This document shows positions 1 through 6,509 of a stretch of 8,911 nt of DNA, piece by piece. The DNA comes from Peptococcaceae bacterium UBA3933. Its GTDB lineage: Bacteria > Bacillota > Peptococcia > Peptococcales > BICA1-8. Location of the stretch: assembly GCA_002385805.1 (NCBI GenBank), contig DGEF01000007.1, positions 52,174 through 61,084 of the forward strand. Reading direction: 5' to 3'. How positions within the stretch are numbered: the stretch's first letter is position 1; each line of letters begins with the position of its first letter. The notes under the pieces are model-generated. The model worked only from the letters and a program-made list of their open reading frames with translations. It was not told the origin of the DNA and ran no database searches. Made by a program: the position numbers and the translations under genes.

Positions 1-885
1 TTGGCCTAAGTCCCCTCCTGCTTCTTCAATAGCACTTACAATGCTTTTTTCTTTCACATTTTCAGGAGAAATCTCTACACCTTCATCCCAAGCCTCTAAC
101 ATTAATGTATATTTCCCAGGAGTTAAGCCCAGTTGTTTAGCCTGATTTCTGACTCTAGGACTAACATGAATAATTTCCACTACAGCTTCTTGTTGATTAC
201 GTTGAACAACTTCCATTACTTTTCTCTGAAGCATTTCTTTTTTCTGAAGCTGTTCTTTTTTTTGTATTTCCCCCGGAACTTTATCCGGAGCTTTAGTAGA
301 AATTAAAGAATCAGATGGTGCATTTTCTAATGTTTGCACTTCTTGGGAGTAAACAACTTCCTCACTTTTTTCATTATTATTTTCCCTCTCATTATGAACA
401 GGTTCATTTAAGCTATAGCTAATTATTACCGCATTTTTCTTATCCTGGGTAATATACTTTTCTTGAATAGCTACTTCGGTAATTAATTCCAAAGCTCGGT
501 CAACTGGTAATTCCTTTAAATCTAATTTTTCCAATATTTTCTTCCCATCTTCGTTTAAGGCATTAGCGGCTACAACCCTGTCTTGGATATTTAAACCTAA
601 TTCCAGACTAGGATTTATATCTACTGTTACATAAGCCACCACTTCCTGGGGTATAGCGGTTAATTGCAAAACAAATAATGGAATTATAATAACAAGTAAT
701 AAAGCTGCAATACCCGTCATACCCCATACTTTCCAGTTGAATGAACCTTCCTTAATGTCAATTTCTGAACCAAGCTCGGGAGGCTCCCCTTTGTATGACT
801 GTTTTAAAAAACGGCCATCCCTGGTGAGTACAACCACATTGTTTTTGTTTACTTCCAAGACCAGCCCTTTTTTTAGATTGCTCAA
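1..885 (-). CDS. rsgI: RsgI-type transmembrane anti-sigma-I factor, partial (C-terminus off the left edge)
   Basis: This gene encodes a membrane anti-sigma factor that should hold SigI inactive until a cell-wall or carbohydrate signal arrives. The 295 visible codons show the family layout. A cytoplasmic N-terminal domain (about 1-50) opens with MSNLKKGLVLEVNKN. One transmembrane segment follows (about 53-77). The extracytoplasmic domain carries the hallmark VTVDINPSLELGLN near 87-99; in studied RsgI proteins the N-P bond in DINPS is cut autoproteolytically. A charged, Glu/Lys/Gln-rich, probably disordered linker (about 160-235) then leads to a domain containing AKQLGLTPGKY. The start is a TTG at 885-883, with GGAGG lying inside the end of sigI. 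It begins 5 nt after the sigI stop, so the two are co-transcribed and probably translationally coupled. Any C-terminal sensor domain lies outside the window. The RsgI assignment is confident; the signal is unknown. Confidence 0.93.
   Translation of the reverse strand, partial: MSNLKKGLVLEVNKNNVVVLTRDGRFLKQSYKGEPPELGSEIDIKEGSFNWKVWGMTGIAALLLVIIIPLFVLQLTAIPQEVVAYVTVDINPSLELGLNIQDRVVAANALNEDGKKILEKLDLKELPVDRALELITEVAIQEKYITQDKKNAVIISYSLNEPVHNERENNNEKSEEVVYSQEVQTLENAPSDSLISTKAPDKVPGEIQKKEQLQKKEMLQRKVMEVVQRNQQEAVVEIIHVSPRVRNQAKQLGLTPGKYTLMLEAWDEGVEISPENVKEKSIVSAIEEAGGDLGQ
226..261. repeat. 2 x 18-bp in-frame tandem repeat in the rsgI linker
   Basis: Two adjacent 18-bp copies (226-243 and 244-261) differ at only two positions. 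Read on the minus strand they encode the hexapeptides KKEQLQ and KKEMLQ in the charged linker of RsgI. The length is a multiple of three, so copy-number change would lengthen or shorten the linker without a frameshift. This looks like a recent small duplication in a low-complexity coding stretch. Confidence 0.7.
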
Positions 886-890
886 TACCC

Positions 891-1649
891 TTATCCCTCC
901 TTTCCTAAATGATTAATATATGATCTTAAATGTTCAAAATTCCTTTCGCCTAAAATCAGTACTAAAGCAATAATATATTTTCGCTGCCTTTCCAGGGTCT
1001 TTCTACTTACATCGACCTGCTCTTCTATTTGTTTAAGGGGCAAAGCCTTTTTATTCCATAAGTAATCTAACAACTCTTTCTGACCCACAATTAATTTTGC
1101 TACTTCATAGGCACGCTGCCGTGCATCATAATGTTTAGGAGATATTTTTACTAAATCCGTTAAAGTAATATCGAAACTAGCCAAAGCATTGGAAAACTCG
1201 ATTATTTCTTGCTTTTTTTCAAAGCTTTCCTCTTGGATCTGAAATACTTTGGTTGCCTCTGATATTTCAAAAAATTTTTCTTGTTCCTGATTTTCTTCAC
1301 CGTTGTAATTATTTAAAGAAACAGTATTTGATGTAAATTTATTTTCACGTCGGTAATAATCAGTTAATCTCCTTTTTATTACTACTTCACTAAAAGTTAA
1401 AAAATTTGCTCCTTTGTCAGGGGCATATTTATCTATAGCTTCATTAAAAGCTAATAAACCAATACTAGCTTCATCATCTTCACCCATATTTAGAAATTTT
1501 TTACAAAAGTTAGAAGCAACTTTTAAAACATAAGGCGTGTACTGTTTTATTAAGTATTCCCTTACCGCCTCGTCACCTGCTTGTGCCTTCAAAACCAGTT
1601 CTGTAAGATCATCTGTTACCATGTTTCTTTTCCGGAAGAGAAACCCCAA
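891..1649 (-). CDS. sigI: RNA polymerase sigma factor SigI
   Basis: This is an alternative sigma factor of the sigma-70 family, SigI group, which directs RNA polymerase to cell-envelope, heat-stress or polysaccharide-related promoters. The N-terminal half carries region 2, with a conserved DDEASIGLLAFNEAIDKY block (about residues 58-75) and a VIKRRLTDYYRRE segment near 90-102. The SigI-specific SPKHYDARQ motif is at about 170-178. A C-terminal helix-turn-helix, PLKQIEEQVDVSRKTLERQ, lies at about 204-222 and replaces a canonical region 4. The start chosen is TTG at 1649-1647, because GAGGTG (1661-1656) sits 6 nt before it. A GTG at 1658 is in frame but overlaps that ribosome site, and ATG at 1622 has a poor one. 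The protein is 252 aa, close to Bacillus SigI. It is directly followed by its anti-sigma gene rsgI and preceded by a candidate sigma-I promoter. Confidence 0.95.
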   Translation of the reverse strand: MGFLFRKRNMVTDDLTELVLKAQAGDEAVREYLIKQYTPYVLKVASNFCKKFLNMGEDDEASIGLLAFNEAIDKYAPDKGANFLTFSEVVIKRRLTDYYRRENKFTSNTVSLNNYNGEENQEQEKFFEISEATKVFQIQEESFEKKQEIIEFSNALASFDITLTDLVKISPKHYDARQRAYEVAKLIVGQKELLDYLWNKKALPLKQIEEQVDVSRKTLERQRKYIIALVLILGERNFEHLRSYINHLGKEG

Positions 1650-1677
1650 AAAGTTCACCTCGCTTATATAAAAAAGA

Positions 1678-1706
1678 TTCGTTAAAATCCTATAAATCTT
1701 GCGGGT
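1678..1706 (-). promoter_or_regulatory. Candidate sigma-I promoter for sigI-rsgI
   Basis: On the minus strand, ACCCGCAAGA begins at 1706 and CGAA lies at 1681-1678, with 19 nt between ACCCGC and CGAA. Known sigma-I promoters in Bacillus subtilis and Clostridium thermocellum combine a C-rich ACCCCC-like -35, often followed by A residues, with a CGAA -10. The match is one base off in the C run. The site lies between the stop of the DUF2905 gene and sigI, leaving a leader of only about 20 nt with the GAGGTG ribosome site. This would make sigI-rsgI autoregulated. It rests on motif and position only. Confidence 0.5.
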
Positions 1707-1714
1707 ATAGCCAA

Positions 1715-1936
1715 TTAGCGATTAAAAAGGTTTAAGATAAGAGTTAATAATAAACTGATAATTATACAGGTGACAATGGGAAAATAGAAAGTAAAATTAC
1801 CCTTTTGATAGTATATATCACCGGGAAGGCGGCCAATACTTAACAGCTTACCTAAGCCTAACAAAATCAAACCCAGAAAAAAAATAAAGAGACCCATCAT
1901 TACCAACATTTTGCCTAAACTTGACCAATCTCCCAC
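1715..1936 (-). CDS. DUF2905 family small membrane protein
   Basis: This small integral membrane protein of unknown function belongs to the DUF2905 family. It has two predicted transmembrane helices (about residues 10-29 and 50-70). The conserved intervening segment GRLPGDIYYQKGNFTFYFP is the family signature. The longest reading frame opens with a TTG at 1984 inside ruvB. I prefer GTG at 1936-1934, because it gives a family-typical length of 73 aa and has an AAAGGAAG ribosome site about 10 nt upstream. It lies 34 nt downstream of the ruvB stop, so it is most likely the last gene of the ruv operon. I recall the family as a frequent neighbour of ruvB in Clostridia, but no mechanistic link to recombination is established. 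Family assignment is confident, start moderately so. Confidence 0.85.
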   Translation of the reverse strand: MGDWSSLGKMLVMMGLFIFFLGLILLGLGKLLSIGRLPGDIYYQKGNFTFYFPIVTCIIISLLLTLILNLFNR

Positions 1937-1970
1937 AGGTAAAACACTTCCTTTCTTGCTGTAATTAAAA

Positions 1971-2999
1971 CTACTTATCTTCAAATAAAGAGCCTTGTTT
2001 TATCTTATCCAATTTTATTCCTAAATGTTGATAAGCAACCTCAGTACATACTCTGCCCCGAGGCGTTCTTTTAATAAAACCTAACTGCATAAGATAAGGT
2101 TCATATACATCTTCTATAGTACCGGCTTCTTCATTAAGAGTTGCGGCTAATGTTTCCAAGCCGACAGGTCCACCGTTAAATTTTATAATAATAGTCTCCA
2201 ACATTCTCCTGTCAATTTTATCCAATCCTAATTGATCTATTTCCAAGAGGTCTAAAGCACTTTTCGCAATTTCCTGGGAAATAATACCATCGCCTTTAAC
2301 CTGGGCATAATCTCTCACCCTTTTTAATAAGCGATTAGCGATTCTTGGGGTTCCTCTGGAACGTTTACCAATCTCATAAGCACCTAAATCATCAATGGGT
2401 ACATATAATATTTCTGCCGCCCGTTTTACCACTTTAACTAATTCTTCAACAGTATAAAATTCCAAACGATTAACAACGCCAAACCTATCCCTTAGAGGAC
2501 CTGTTAACAAACCGGCCCGGGTAGTAGCTCCGATCAAAGTAAAAGGAGGGAGATCTATTCTAATAGAACGAGCACTGGGACCTTTACCGATGATTATATC
2601 CAGGGCAAAGTCTTCCATTGCCGGATAAAGTACTTCCTCCACACTACGGTTTAAACGATGAATTTCATCAATAAATAAAACATCATGGGGTTCTAAATTT
2701 GTTAAAATTGCGGCTAAATCGCCGGGTCGTTCAATAGCCGGTCCGGAAGTAAGTTTAATCTGAACATTCAACTCATTAGCAATAATATTAGCTAAAGTAG
2801 TTTTACCCAGGCCGGGAGGGCCATACAACAAAACATGATCTAAAGCTTCACCCCTGGCTTTTGCCGCTTCAATGAAAATGGATAAGGTTTCTTTAACCTT
2901 TTCTTGTCCAATATATTCGGCCAAGGTTTTTGGTCTTAAACTGGTTATTTCCTCATAATCCTCATTTTTATACTGAGGTGAAATTAGTCTTTCTTCCAT
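1971..2999 (-). CDS. ruvB: Holliday junction branch-migration ATPase RuvB
   Basis: RuvB is the hexameric AAA+ motor that drives branch migration of Holliday junctions when loaded by RuvA, during recombinational repair. The protein is 342 aa, normal for the family. It shows Walker A GPPGLGKT (60-67), Walker B LFIDEIH (108-114) and sensor-1 GATTRAG (157-163). The arginine-finger segment GPLRDRFG is at 167-174, and sensor-2 GTPRIANRLL at 216-225. The C-terminal winged-helix DNA-binding domain includes GFIKRTPRGR (307-316). The ATG at 2999 is preceded by GGAGG with good spacing. It begins 10 nt after the ruvA stop and is co-transcribed with ruvC and ruvA. All catalytic motifs are intact, with no sign of truncation. 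Confidence 0.98.
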   Translation of the reverse strand: MEERLISPQYKNEDYEEITSLRPKTLAEYIGQEKVKETLSIFIEAAKARGEALDHVLLYGPPGLGKTTLANIIANELNVQIKLTSGPAIERPGDLAAILTNLEPHDVLFIDEIHRLNRSVEEVLYPAMEDFALDIIIGKGPSARSIRIDLPPFTLIGATTRAGLLTGPLRDRFGVVNRLEFYTVEELVKVVKRAAEILYVPIDDLGAYEIGKRSRGTPRIANRLLKRVRDYAQVKGDGIISQEIAKSALDLLEIDQLGLDKIDRRMLETIIIKFNGGPVGLETLAATLNEEAGTIEDVYEPYLMQLGFIKRTPRGRVCTEVAYQHLGIKLDKIKQGSLFEDK

Positions 3000-3009
3000 A
3001 ACTTGCCTC

Positions 3010-3603
3010 CTAATATTTGGCTAGCAATTGTAAAGCTTTTTTGATTAAAGTAGGTTCATCTGCATTGGGATTTTCCTTTAATAAACGGGGGAGAATTTTA
3101 TTAATTTCCGCAGTTTGGTATCCTAAAGCATTTAATGCCGCAAACAAATCATTTTCTACAGGTGAATCAGAAATAGTTTCTGAAACTTCTGCTGGAAGGA
3201 AAGTTTGTACTTTTTCCTTTAACTCAACTATCAATCTTTGGGCTGTTTTTTTGCCAATGCCGGGCAGCTTGGTTAGAAAGTTTAAATCACCCAGAGCAAT
3301 GGCCTTTTGTAATTGTTCCAAAGATCCATAAGACATAATAGTCAAAGCACCTTTAGGACCTATGCCGGAAACACCCAATAATAACATAAAAAACTCTTTT
3401 TCTTCCCAGGTAGAAAATCCGTATAACTGCAGAACATCCTCTTTTACCTGTAGATATGTAAACAGTTCTATTTCTGTTAAATTTGAAGGTAATCTGGTTA
3501 ATAAAACTGTCGGTACAAATACTTCATAACCTAGCCCATTTGCGTTTATTATAACACTATTTGCTGTTTTCTTAATGAGTTGACCTTTAATATAACTAAT
3601 CAT
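3010..3603 (-). CDS. ruvA: Holliday junction branch-migration protein RuvA
   Basis: RuvA is the tetrameric junction-binding subunit that recognises four-way DNA and recruits RuvB. The 197-aa protein has the N-terminal OB-fold (about 1-62, starting MISYIKGQLI). Two helix-hairpin-helix motifs follow, centred on GVSGIGPKGA (77-86) and LPGIGKKTA (113-121). An acidic flexible linker (about 138-151) leads to the small C-terminal RuvB-contacting domain (about 152-197). The start is ATG at 3603-3601, because a GGAG lies 9 nt upstream; an in-frame TTG six bases earlier is too close to that site. The start shares the sequence ATGA with the ruvC stop, a 4-nt overlap that implies translational coupling. 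Confidence 0.97.
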   Translation of the reverse strand: MISYIKGQLIKKTANSVIINANGLGYEVFVPTVLLTRLPSNLTEIELFTYLQVKEDVLQLYGFSTWEEKEFFMLLLGVSGIGPKGALTIMSYGSLEQLQKAIALGDLNFLTKLPGIGKKTAQRLIVELKEKVQTFLPAEVSETISDSPVENDLFAALNALGYQTAEINKILPRLLKENPNADEPTLIKKALQLLAKY

Positions 3604-4094
3604 AACCAACTACTCCTTAAAAATGTTTGCCTGAAGTGTGCGTGACAAATAGCTACAGCCAGAGCATCAGCTGCATCATCGGGTCTAGGCAGTTCTTTTA
3701 AATTCAAAAATGTTTTTACCATATGTTGAACTTGTAGTTTTTGGGCTCTACCGTAGCCAACAATTGCCTGTTTTACCTCTAAAGGAGTGTACTCCCTAAT
3801 ATTCAGCCCCTTTTGGGCACCTGCCAATAAAATAACTCCTCTGGCCTGGCCTACACTTAAAGCAGTACGGGTATTTTTATTAAAAAATAGTTCTTCTACT
3901 GCCAAATCAACAGGCTGAAATTTTTCAATTAATTCTAAGGTATTTAAATATATCTTTTGCAAACGTTTTTCTAATCTCCAATCGGCATCAGTATAAATAC
4001 AACCATATTCTAAAGCAGTAAATTTATTGCCTGTTACTTTTATAATCCCATACCCACAAATTGCAGTACCCGGATCAATTCCTAAAATAATCAT
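3600..4094 (-). CDS. ruvC: Holliday junction resolvase RuvC
   Basis: RuvC is the dimeric endonuclease that cuts Holliday junctions with symmetric nicks, acting with RuvAB. The 164-aa protein has the RNase-H-like fold signature. The four acidic catalytic residues can be placed: D7 in ILGIDPGT, E67 in LAVEELF, and D140 and D143 in RPDDAADALAVAI. ATG at 4094 is chosen over a GTG at 4103 because it gives the standard MIILGIDPG N-terminus and places the GGGG ribosome core 8 nt upstream. It is the first gene of the ruvC-ruvA-ruvB-DUF2905 run, downstream of a terminator that closes bofC. No GAAC-N4-GTTC SOS box is visible upstream. Confidence 0.97.
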   Translation of the reverse strand: MIILGIDPGTAICGYGIIKVTGNKFTALEYGCIYTDADWRLEKRLQKIYLNTLELIEKFQPVDLAVEELFFNKNTRTALSVGQARGVILLAGAQKGLNIREYTPLEVKQAIVGYGRAQKLQVQHMVKTFLNLKELPRPDDAADALAVAICHAHFRQTFLRSSWL

Positions 4095-4125
4095 TTCATA
4101 CACCCCTTTAATTTTATATAACTTC

Positions 4126-4155
4126 TATACAGAATACAGGTTTTCCTGCAGTCAA
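4126..4155 (-). promoter_or_regulatory. Possible sigma-A promoter for ruvC-ruvA-ruvB
   Basis: Minus strand TTGACT (4155-4150, five of six bases of the -35 consensus) is followed after 18 nt by TGTATA (4131-4126), a weak -10. It lies between the bofC terminator and the ruvC start, where a promoter is required if the terminator is efficient. The -35 is convincing; the -10 is not. Confidence 0.35.
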
Positions 4156-4163
4156 CTTATGTT

Positions 4164-4191
4164 AAAAAAAATACCAGCCACTGGCTGGTAT
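4164..4191 (-). terminator. Intrinsic terminator of bofC
   Basis: A perfect 9-bp inverted repeat, ATACCAGCC / GGCTGGTAT (4171-4179 and 4183-4191), has a 3-nt loop. On the minus strand it is followed by an uninterrupted run of eight T. It begins 3 nt after the bofC stop codon. This is a textbook Rho-independent terminator separating the yebC-bofC unit from the ruv operon. Confidence 0.93.
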
Positions 4192-4194
4192 CTT

Positions 4195-4812
4195 TTACAA
4201 ATATTCACTAAAACTATCTAAGGTAGCTATTATTTCTTCCTCATTATAAAACTCTATTTGACCGTTTTTAATTTTGTCTTGATACTTTTCCGGTAAATCT
4301 TTTACCTGAATTTCGCTAATCTTAAATATGCCTCCCTCTTCTTTTACCACACTAGGTCCATAATATACAGTAACATAATCTCCTGTAGCATTTAATCCCA
4401 AATGATAAATTTTTTTATGTTCCGGACATAAACCTGCTACTCTTTTAATAAGAAGAATACTATTCTCACTGTGTTTTTCAATCTGCCAAGTACCTTCAGG
4501 GTATAACCTTTCCAGTTCAGCTAGAGATAAACCATTTAAATCATTTCTTACCTGTTCAGCAATATTACTGTTATAATCTTGACATTTTAAACCGTACTTT
4601 TCACATACTTCAAATCGTTCTTGCAAAATTATTTCTGTATTTTCATTAATAATAAAATTTTCAGGTTCGTTTGGTTCCTGAATAGTAGGAATGGGCGGTT
4701 TTTCTTGGGGCTTGTTATTTGTCATTAGATAAAAAGAAAGTAACCCACTAAAAATAAAAAGAAAAAATAAGGCAAAGTAAAGGTATTTAAACCTGTGCCA
4801 GTTCAAAAACAT
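4195..4812 (-). CDS. bofC: BofC-like protein (intercompartmental sporulation checkpoint family)
   Basis: This is a membrane-anchored extracytoplasmic protein of 205 aa. A single N-terminal hydrophobic segment (about 9-30) follows a short basic stretch. Next come a Pro/Glu-rich linker (about 34-56), a middle region with a Cys pair in FEVCEKYGLKC (68-77), and a C-terminal domain (about 125-203). The stretch GLCPEHKKIYHLGL and GDYVTVYYG resembles the BofC C-terminal domain. In Bacillus, BofC is made in the forespore, inhibits the SpoIVB protease and so times SigK activation. Its gene sits next to ruvA there, as it sits next to ruvC here. ATG at 4812 has GGAGG only 3 nt upstream, so a TTG two codons later, at 9 nt, may be used instead. 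The family call is probable; conservation of the SpoIVB role is inference. Confidence 0.75.
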   Translation of the reverse strand: MFLNWHRFKYLYFALFFLFIFSGLLSFYLMTNNKPQEKPPIPTIQEPNEPENFIINENTEIILQERFEVCEKYGLKCQDYNSNIAEQVRNDLNGLSLAELERLYPEGTWQIEKHSENSILLIKRVAGLCPEHKKIYHLGLNATGDYVTVYYGPSVVKEEGGIFKISEIQVKDLPEKYQDKIKNGQIEFYNEEEIIATLDSFSEYL

Positions 4813-4847
4813 CTACCTCCAAGTTAATCCTTCTTTGCCTTATTTTT
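4763..4847. repeat. 15-bp perfect inverted repeat bracketing the bofC start
   Basis: AAAAATAAGGCAAAG at 4763-4777 (within codons 12-17 of bofC) is the exact reverse complement of 4833-4847 in the bofC leader. The 55-nt interval contains the ribosome site and start codon. In the mRNA the arms could pair and present the start in a large loop. Part of the match is A/T-rich, but the GGCAAAG core is not. Confidence 0.6.
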
Positions 4848-4905
4848 CCCATGTGTATTATTTTTTATACAAAACAATTTAGTCTCTATATCTAGCTTTA
4901 TATTC

Positions 4906-5661
4906 TTATCCAATCTGTTCCATTATTTCATCTGGTATCACAAAATTTGAAAAAACATCTTGAACATCATCATGCTCTTCTAAAGCATCCATTAATTTCA
5001 CTAACTTTTTCGCCTGTTCCAAATCCGTAACTGTAACAGTATTTTGGGGAACTAAATCAATTTCTGCCTCACTGAACTTAAAGCCTTGTTCTTCTAAATT
5101 GGTTTTTACTTTTTCGAAATCTTCAGGTTGAGTATAAATTTCAATTAAGTTGTCCTCAATTTTAATATCTTCTGCACCTGCTTCCAGTCCTAAAAGGAGT
5201 ATTTCATCTTCTGTTAAATCGACACTTTCTCTGTCCACAGCTAAATAGCCTTTGCGATCAAACATCCAAGACACACAACCGGTTTCACCCATATTCCCAC
5301 CGTTTTTAGAAAATAAATGGCGTATTTCTCCGGCGGTACGATTTCGGTTATCAGTCATGATTTTCAAAGTAATCGCAACTCCCCCGGGGCCATATCCTTC
5401 ATAAACAATTTCTTCATAATTTTCAGCTTCGTTACCGCCAATACCTTTTTGAATTGCCCTGTTTATATTTTCATTAGGCATATTATTCGCTTTAGCCTTT
5501 TCAATTGCAATCCTTAAACGAAAATTTGCATCAGGGTCGCCACCACCCTGTTTAGCTGCCACAATAATTTCCCTGGCCAATTTAGTAAAAATCTTCCCTT
5601 TTATTGCATCCTGTTTTGATTTTCTATGCTTAATATTAGCCCATTTAGAATGACCGGCCAT
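4906..5661 (-). CDS. yebC: YebC/TACO1 family protein (translation factor or putative transcriptional regulator)
   Basis: This is a 251-aa cytoplasmic protein of the YebC/PmpR/TACO1 family. The family was long annotated as DNA-binding regulators. Recent work on several members supports a role in translation, relieving ribosome stalling at difficult sequences such as polyproline. Signature segments are MAGHSKWANIKHRK (1-14), YEGYGPGGVA (87-96), TDNRNRT (103-109) and SWMFDRKGYL (131-140). The last ten residues end in IMEQIG. The start is ATG at 5661-5659, with GGAG 9 nt upstream; an in-frame TTG at 5670 would extend the protein by three residues but abuts the ribosome site. It lies upstream of bofC and downstream of nadE, with its own promoter and an unusual duplicated leader. 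Confidence 0.93.
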   Translation of the reverse strand: MAGHSKWANIKHRKSKQDAIKGKIFTKLAREIIVAAKQGGGDPDANFRLRIAIEKAKANNMPNENINRAIQKGIGGNEAENYEEIVYEGYGPGGVAITLKIMTDNRNRTAGEIRHLFSKNGGNMGETGCVSWMFDRKGYLAVDRESVDLTEDEILLLGLEAGAEDIKIEDNLIEIYTQPEDFEKVKTNLEEQGFKFSEAEIDLVPQNTVTVTDLEQAKKLVKLMDALEEHDDVQDVFSNFVIPDEIMEQIG

Positions 5662-5679
5662 AACTATCAACTCCTCTCC

Positions 5680-5707
5680 ATAAAAAATCCTTTATAAAAA
5701 ATCCTTT
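5680..5707. repeat. 2 x 14-bp exact tandem repeat in the yebC leader
   Basis: ATAAAAAATCCTTT occurs twice in direct succession (5680-5693 and 5694-5707). On the transcribed strand each copy reads AAAGGATTTTTTAT, so the leader holds two ribosome-site-like AAAGGA motifs ahead of the real one. The copies are identical, which suggests a recent duplication. Confidence 0.85.
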
Positions 5708-5715
5708 GATATTTT

Positions 5716-5744
5716 ATCATAAAATTACTGTCGTATTCCATCAA
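5716..5744 (-). promoter_or_regulatory. Sigma-A promoter for yebC
   Basis: TTGATG (5744-5739) and TATGAT (5721-5716) are separated by exactly 17 nt on the minus strand, giving four and five consensus matches. The -35 begins 4 nt after the nadE stop codon. Transcription would start near 5709, just before the tandem 14-bp repeats. No terminator is seen between nadE and this promoter, so read-through from nadE is also possible. Confidence 0.6.
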
Positions 5745-5747
5745 TTA

Positions 5748-6509
5748 TTAAAATTTAGGAGGTGAAAGAGGTAATTGTCGTTTGTGTTCTGAAACACGAT
5801 GCAATCTTTCAATTATTAAGCGTTCCTTTTCAGGAATCTGTTTGCCTTCTAAAAAATCATCTATTGTCTCATAAGTTATGCCCAATTCCCCTTCATCAGT
5901 CTGATTTGGCCATAATCCGGCAGTAGGGGGTTTAGAGATAATATCTTGCGGCACTCCTAATTCCTTAGCCCATTCACGCACTTCCCTTTTTGTTAAATTG
6001 GCTAAGGGCAAAATATCTACCCCGCCATCACCATATTTTGTAAAATAGCCCGTATAGTATTCAGCTTTATTATCTGTCCCTACTACTAAGTAATTTAAAA
6101 AATTAGCTATAGCATATAAGGTGCTCATTCTCAATCTTGCTTTTAGGTTTGCCCTGGATGACCGGAAATTGTTTTCAAGTACTCCTTCGGGGGGTATTTC
6201 ATCTTTTATTTTAGCAAATAAATCCCTGTGGATATCAGTAAGGTCAATTTCCATTTTTCTTAAGTTACAGGCATTAATCACTTTTAAAGCATCTTCTTTA
6301 TCCCTGGGATCGCTTTCACAGGGTAAAATCACTCCTAAGGAATCCTCAGGAAACGCCTCTTTTATTAAAAATGCACATAAAGCACTGTCTACTCCCCCGC
6401 TTAAACCAACCAGTAATCCACTAGCACCTGCTTTTTCTACCTGTTCTCGCAACCAGTTAACAGTTAGAGAAATCTTATTCTTATTAACCACTATGCTATC
6501 TACCTCCAT
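5748..6509 (-). CDS. nadE: NH3-dependent NAD+ synthetase
   Basis: NadE catalyses the last step of NAD biosynthesis, ATP-dependent amidation of nicotinic acid adenine dinucleotide. At 253 aa it has only the synthetase domain and no N-terminal glutaminase, so it should use free ammonia. The ATP-pyrophosphatase loop SGGVDS is at 37-42. The substrate-binding stretch VVGTDNKAEYYTGYFTKYGDGG spans 142-163 and is followed by DILPLANLTK. KPPTAGLWPNQTDEGELG at 193-210 is also family-typical. ATG at 6509 overlaps the stop of the upstream 3D gene by one base (TAATG). GGAGG lies inside codons 2-3, so the ribosome may instead begin at the GTG of codon 7 (6491). Either start leaves the catalytic domain complete. 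Confidence 0.95.
   Translation of the reverse strand: MEVDSIVVNKNKISLTVNWLREQVEKAGASGLLVGLSGGVDSALCAFLIKEAFPEDSLGVILPCESDPRDKEDALKVINACNLRKMEIDLTDIHRDLFAKIKDEIPPEGVLENNFRSSRANLKARLRMSTLYAIANFLNYLVVGTDNKAEYYTGYFTKYGDGGVDILPLANLTKREVREWAKELGVPQDIISKPPTAGLWPNQTDEGELGITYETIDDFLEGKQIPEKERLIIERLHRVSEHKRQLPLSPPKF

Noticed and set aside
3017..3331. Plus-strand open frame of 104 codons
   Set aside because: It lies wholly antisense to ruvA, has no ribosome site, and its product resembles no family; it is a shadow of the real gene.
4095..4163. SOS (LexA/DinR) box upstream of ruvC
   Set aside because: I looked for GAAC-N4-GTTC and close variants and found none.
4027..4221. Plus-strand open frame across the ruvC start and bofC terminator
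   Set aside because: It crosses a clear terminator hairpin and the ruvC promoter region and has no coding character.
4813..4905. Forespore sigma-G promoter for bofC
   Set aside because: GAATA- and GTATA-like -35 candidates have no CATNNTA-like -10 at the right spacing.
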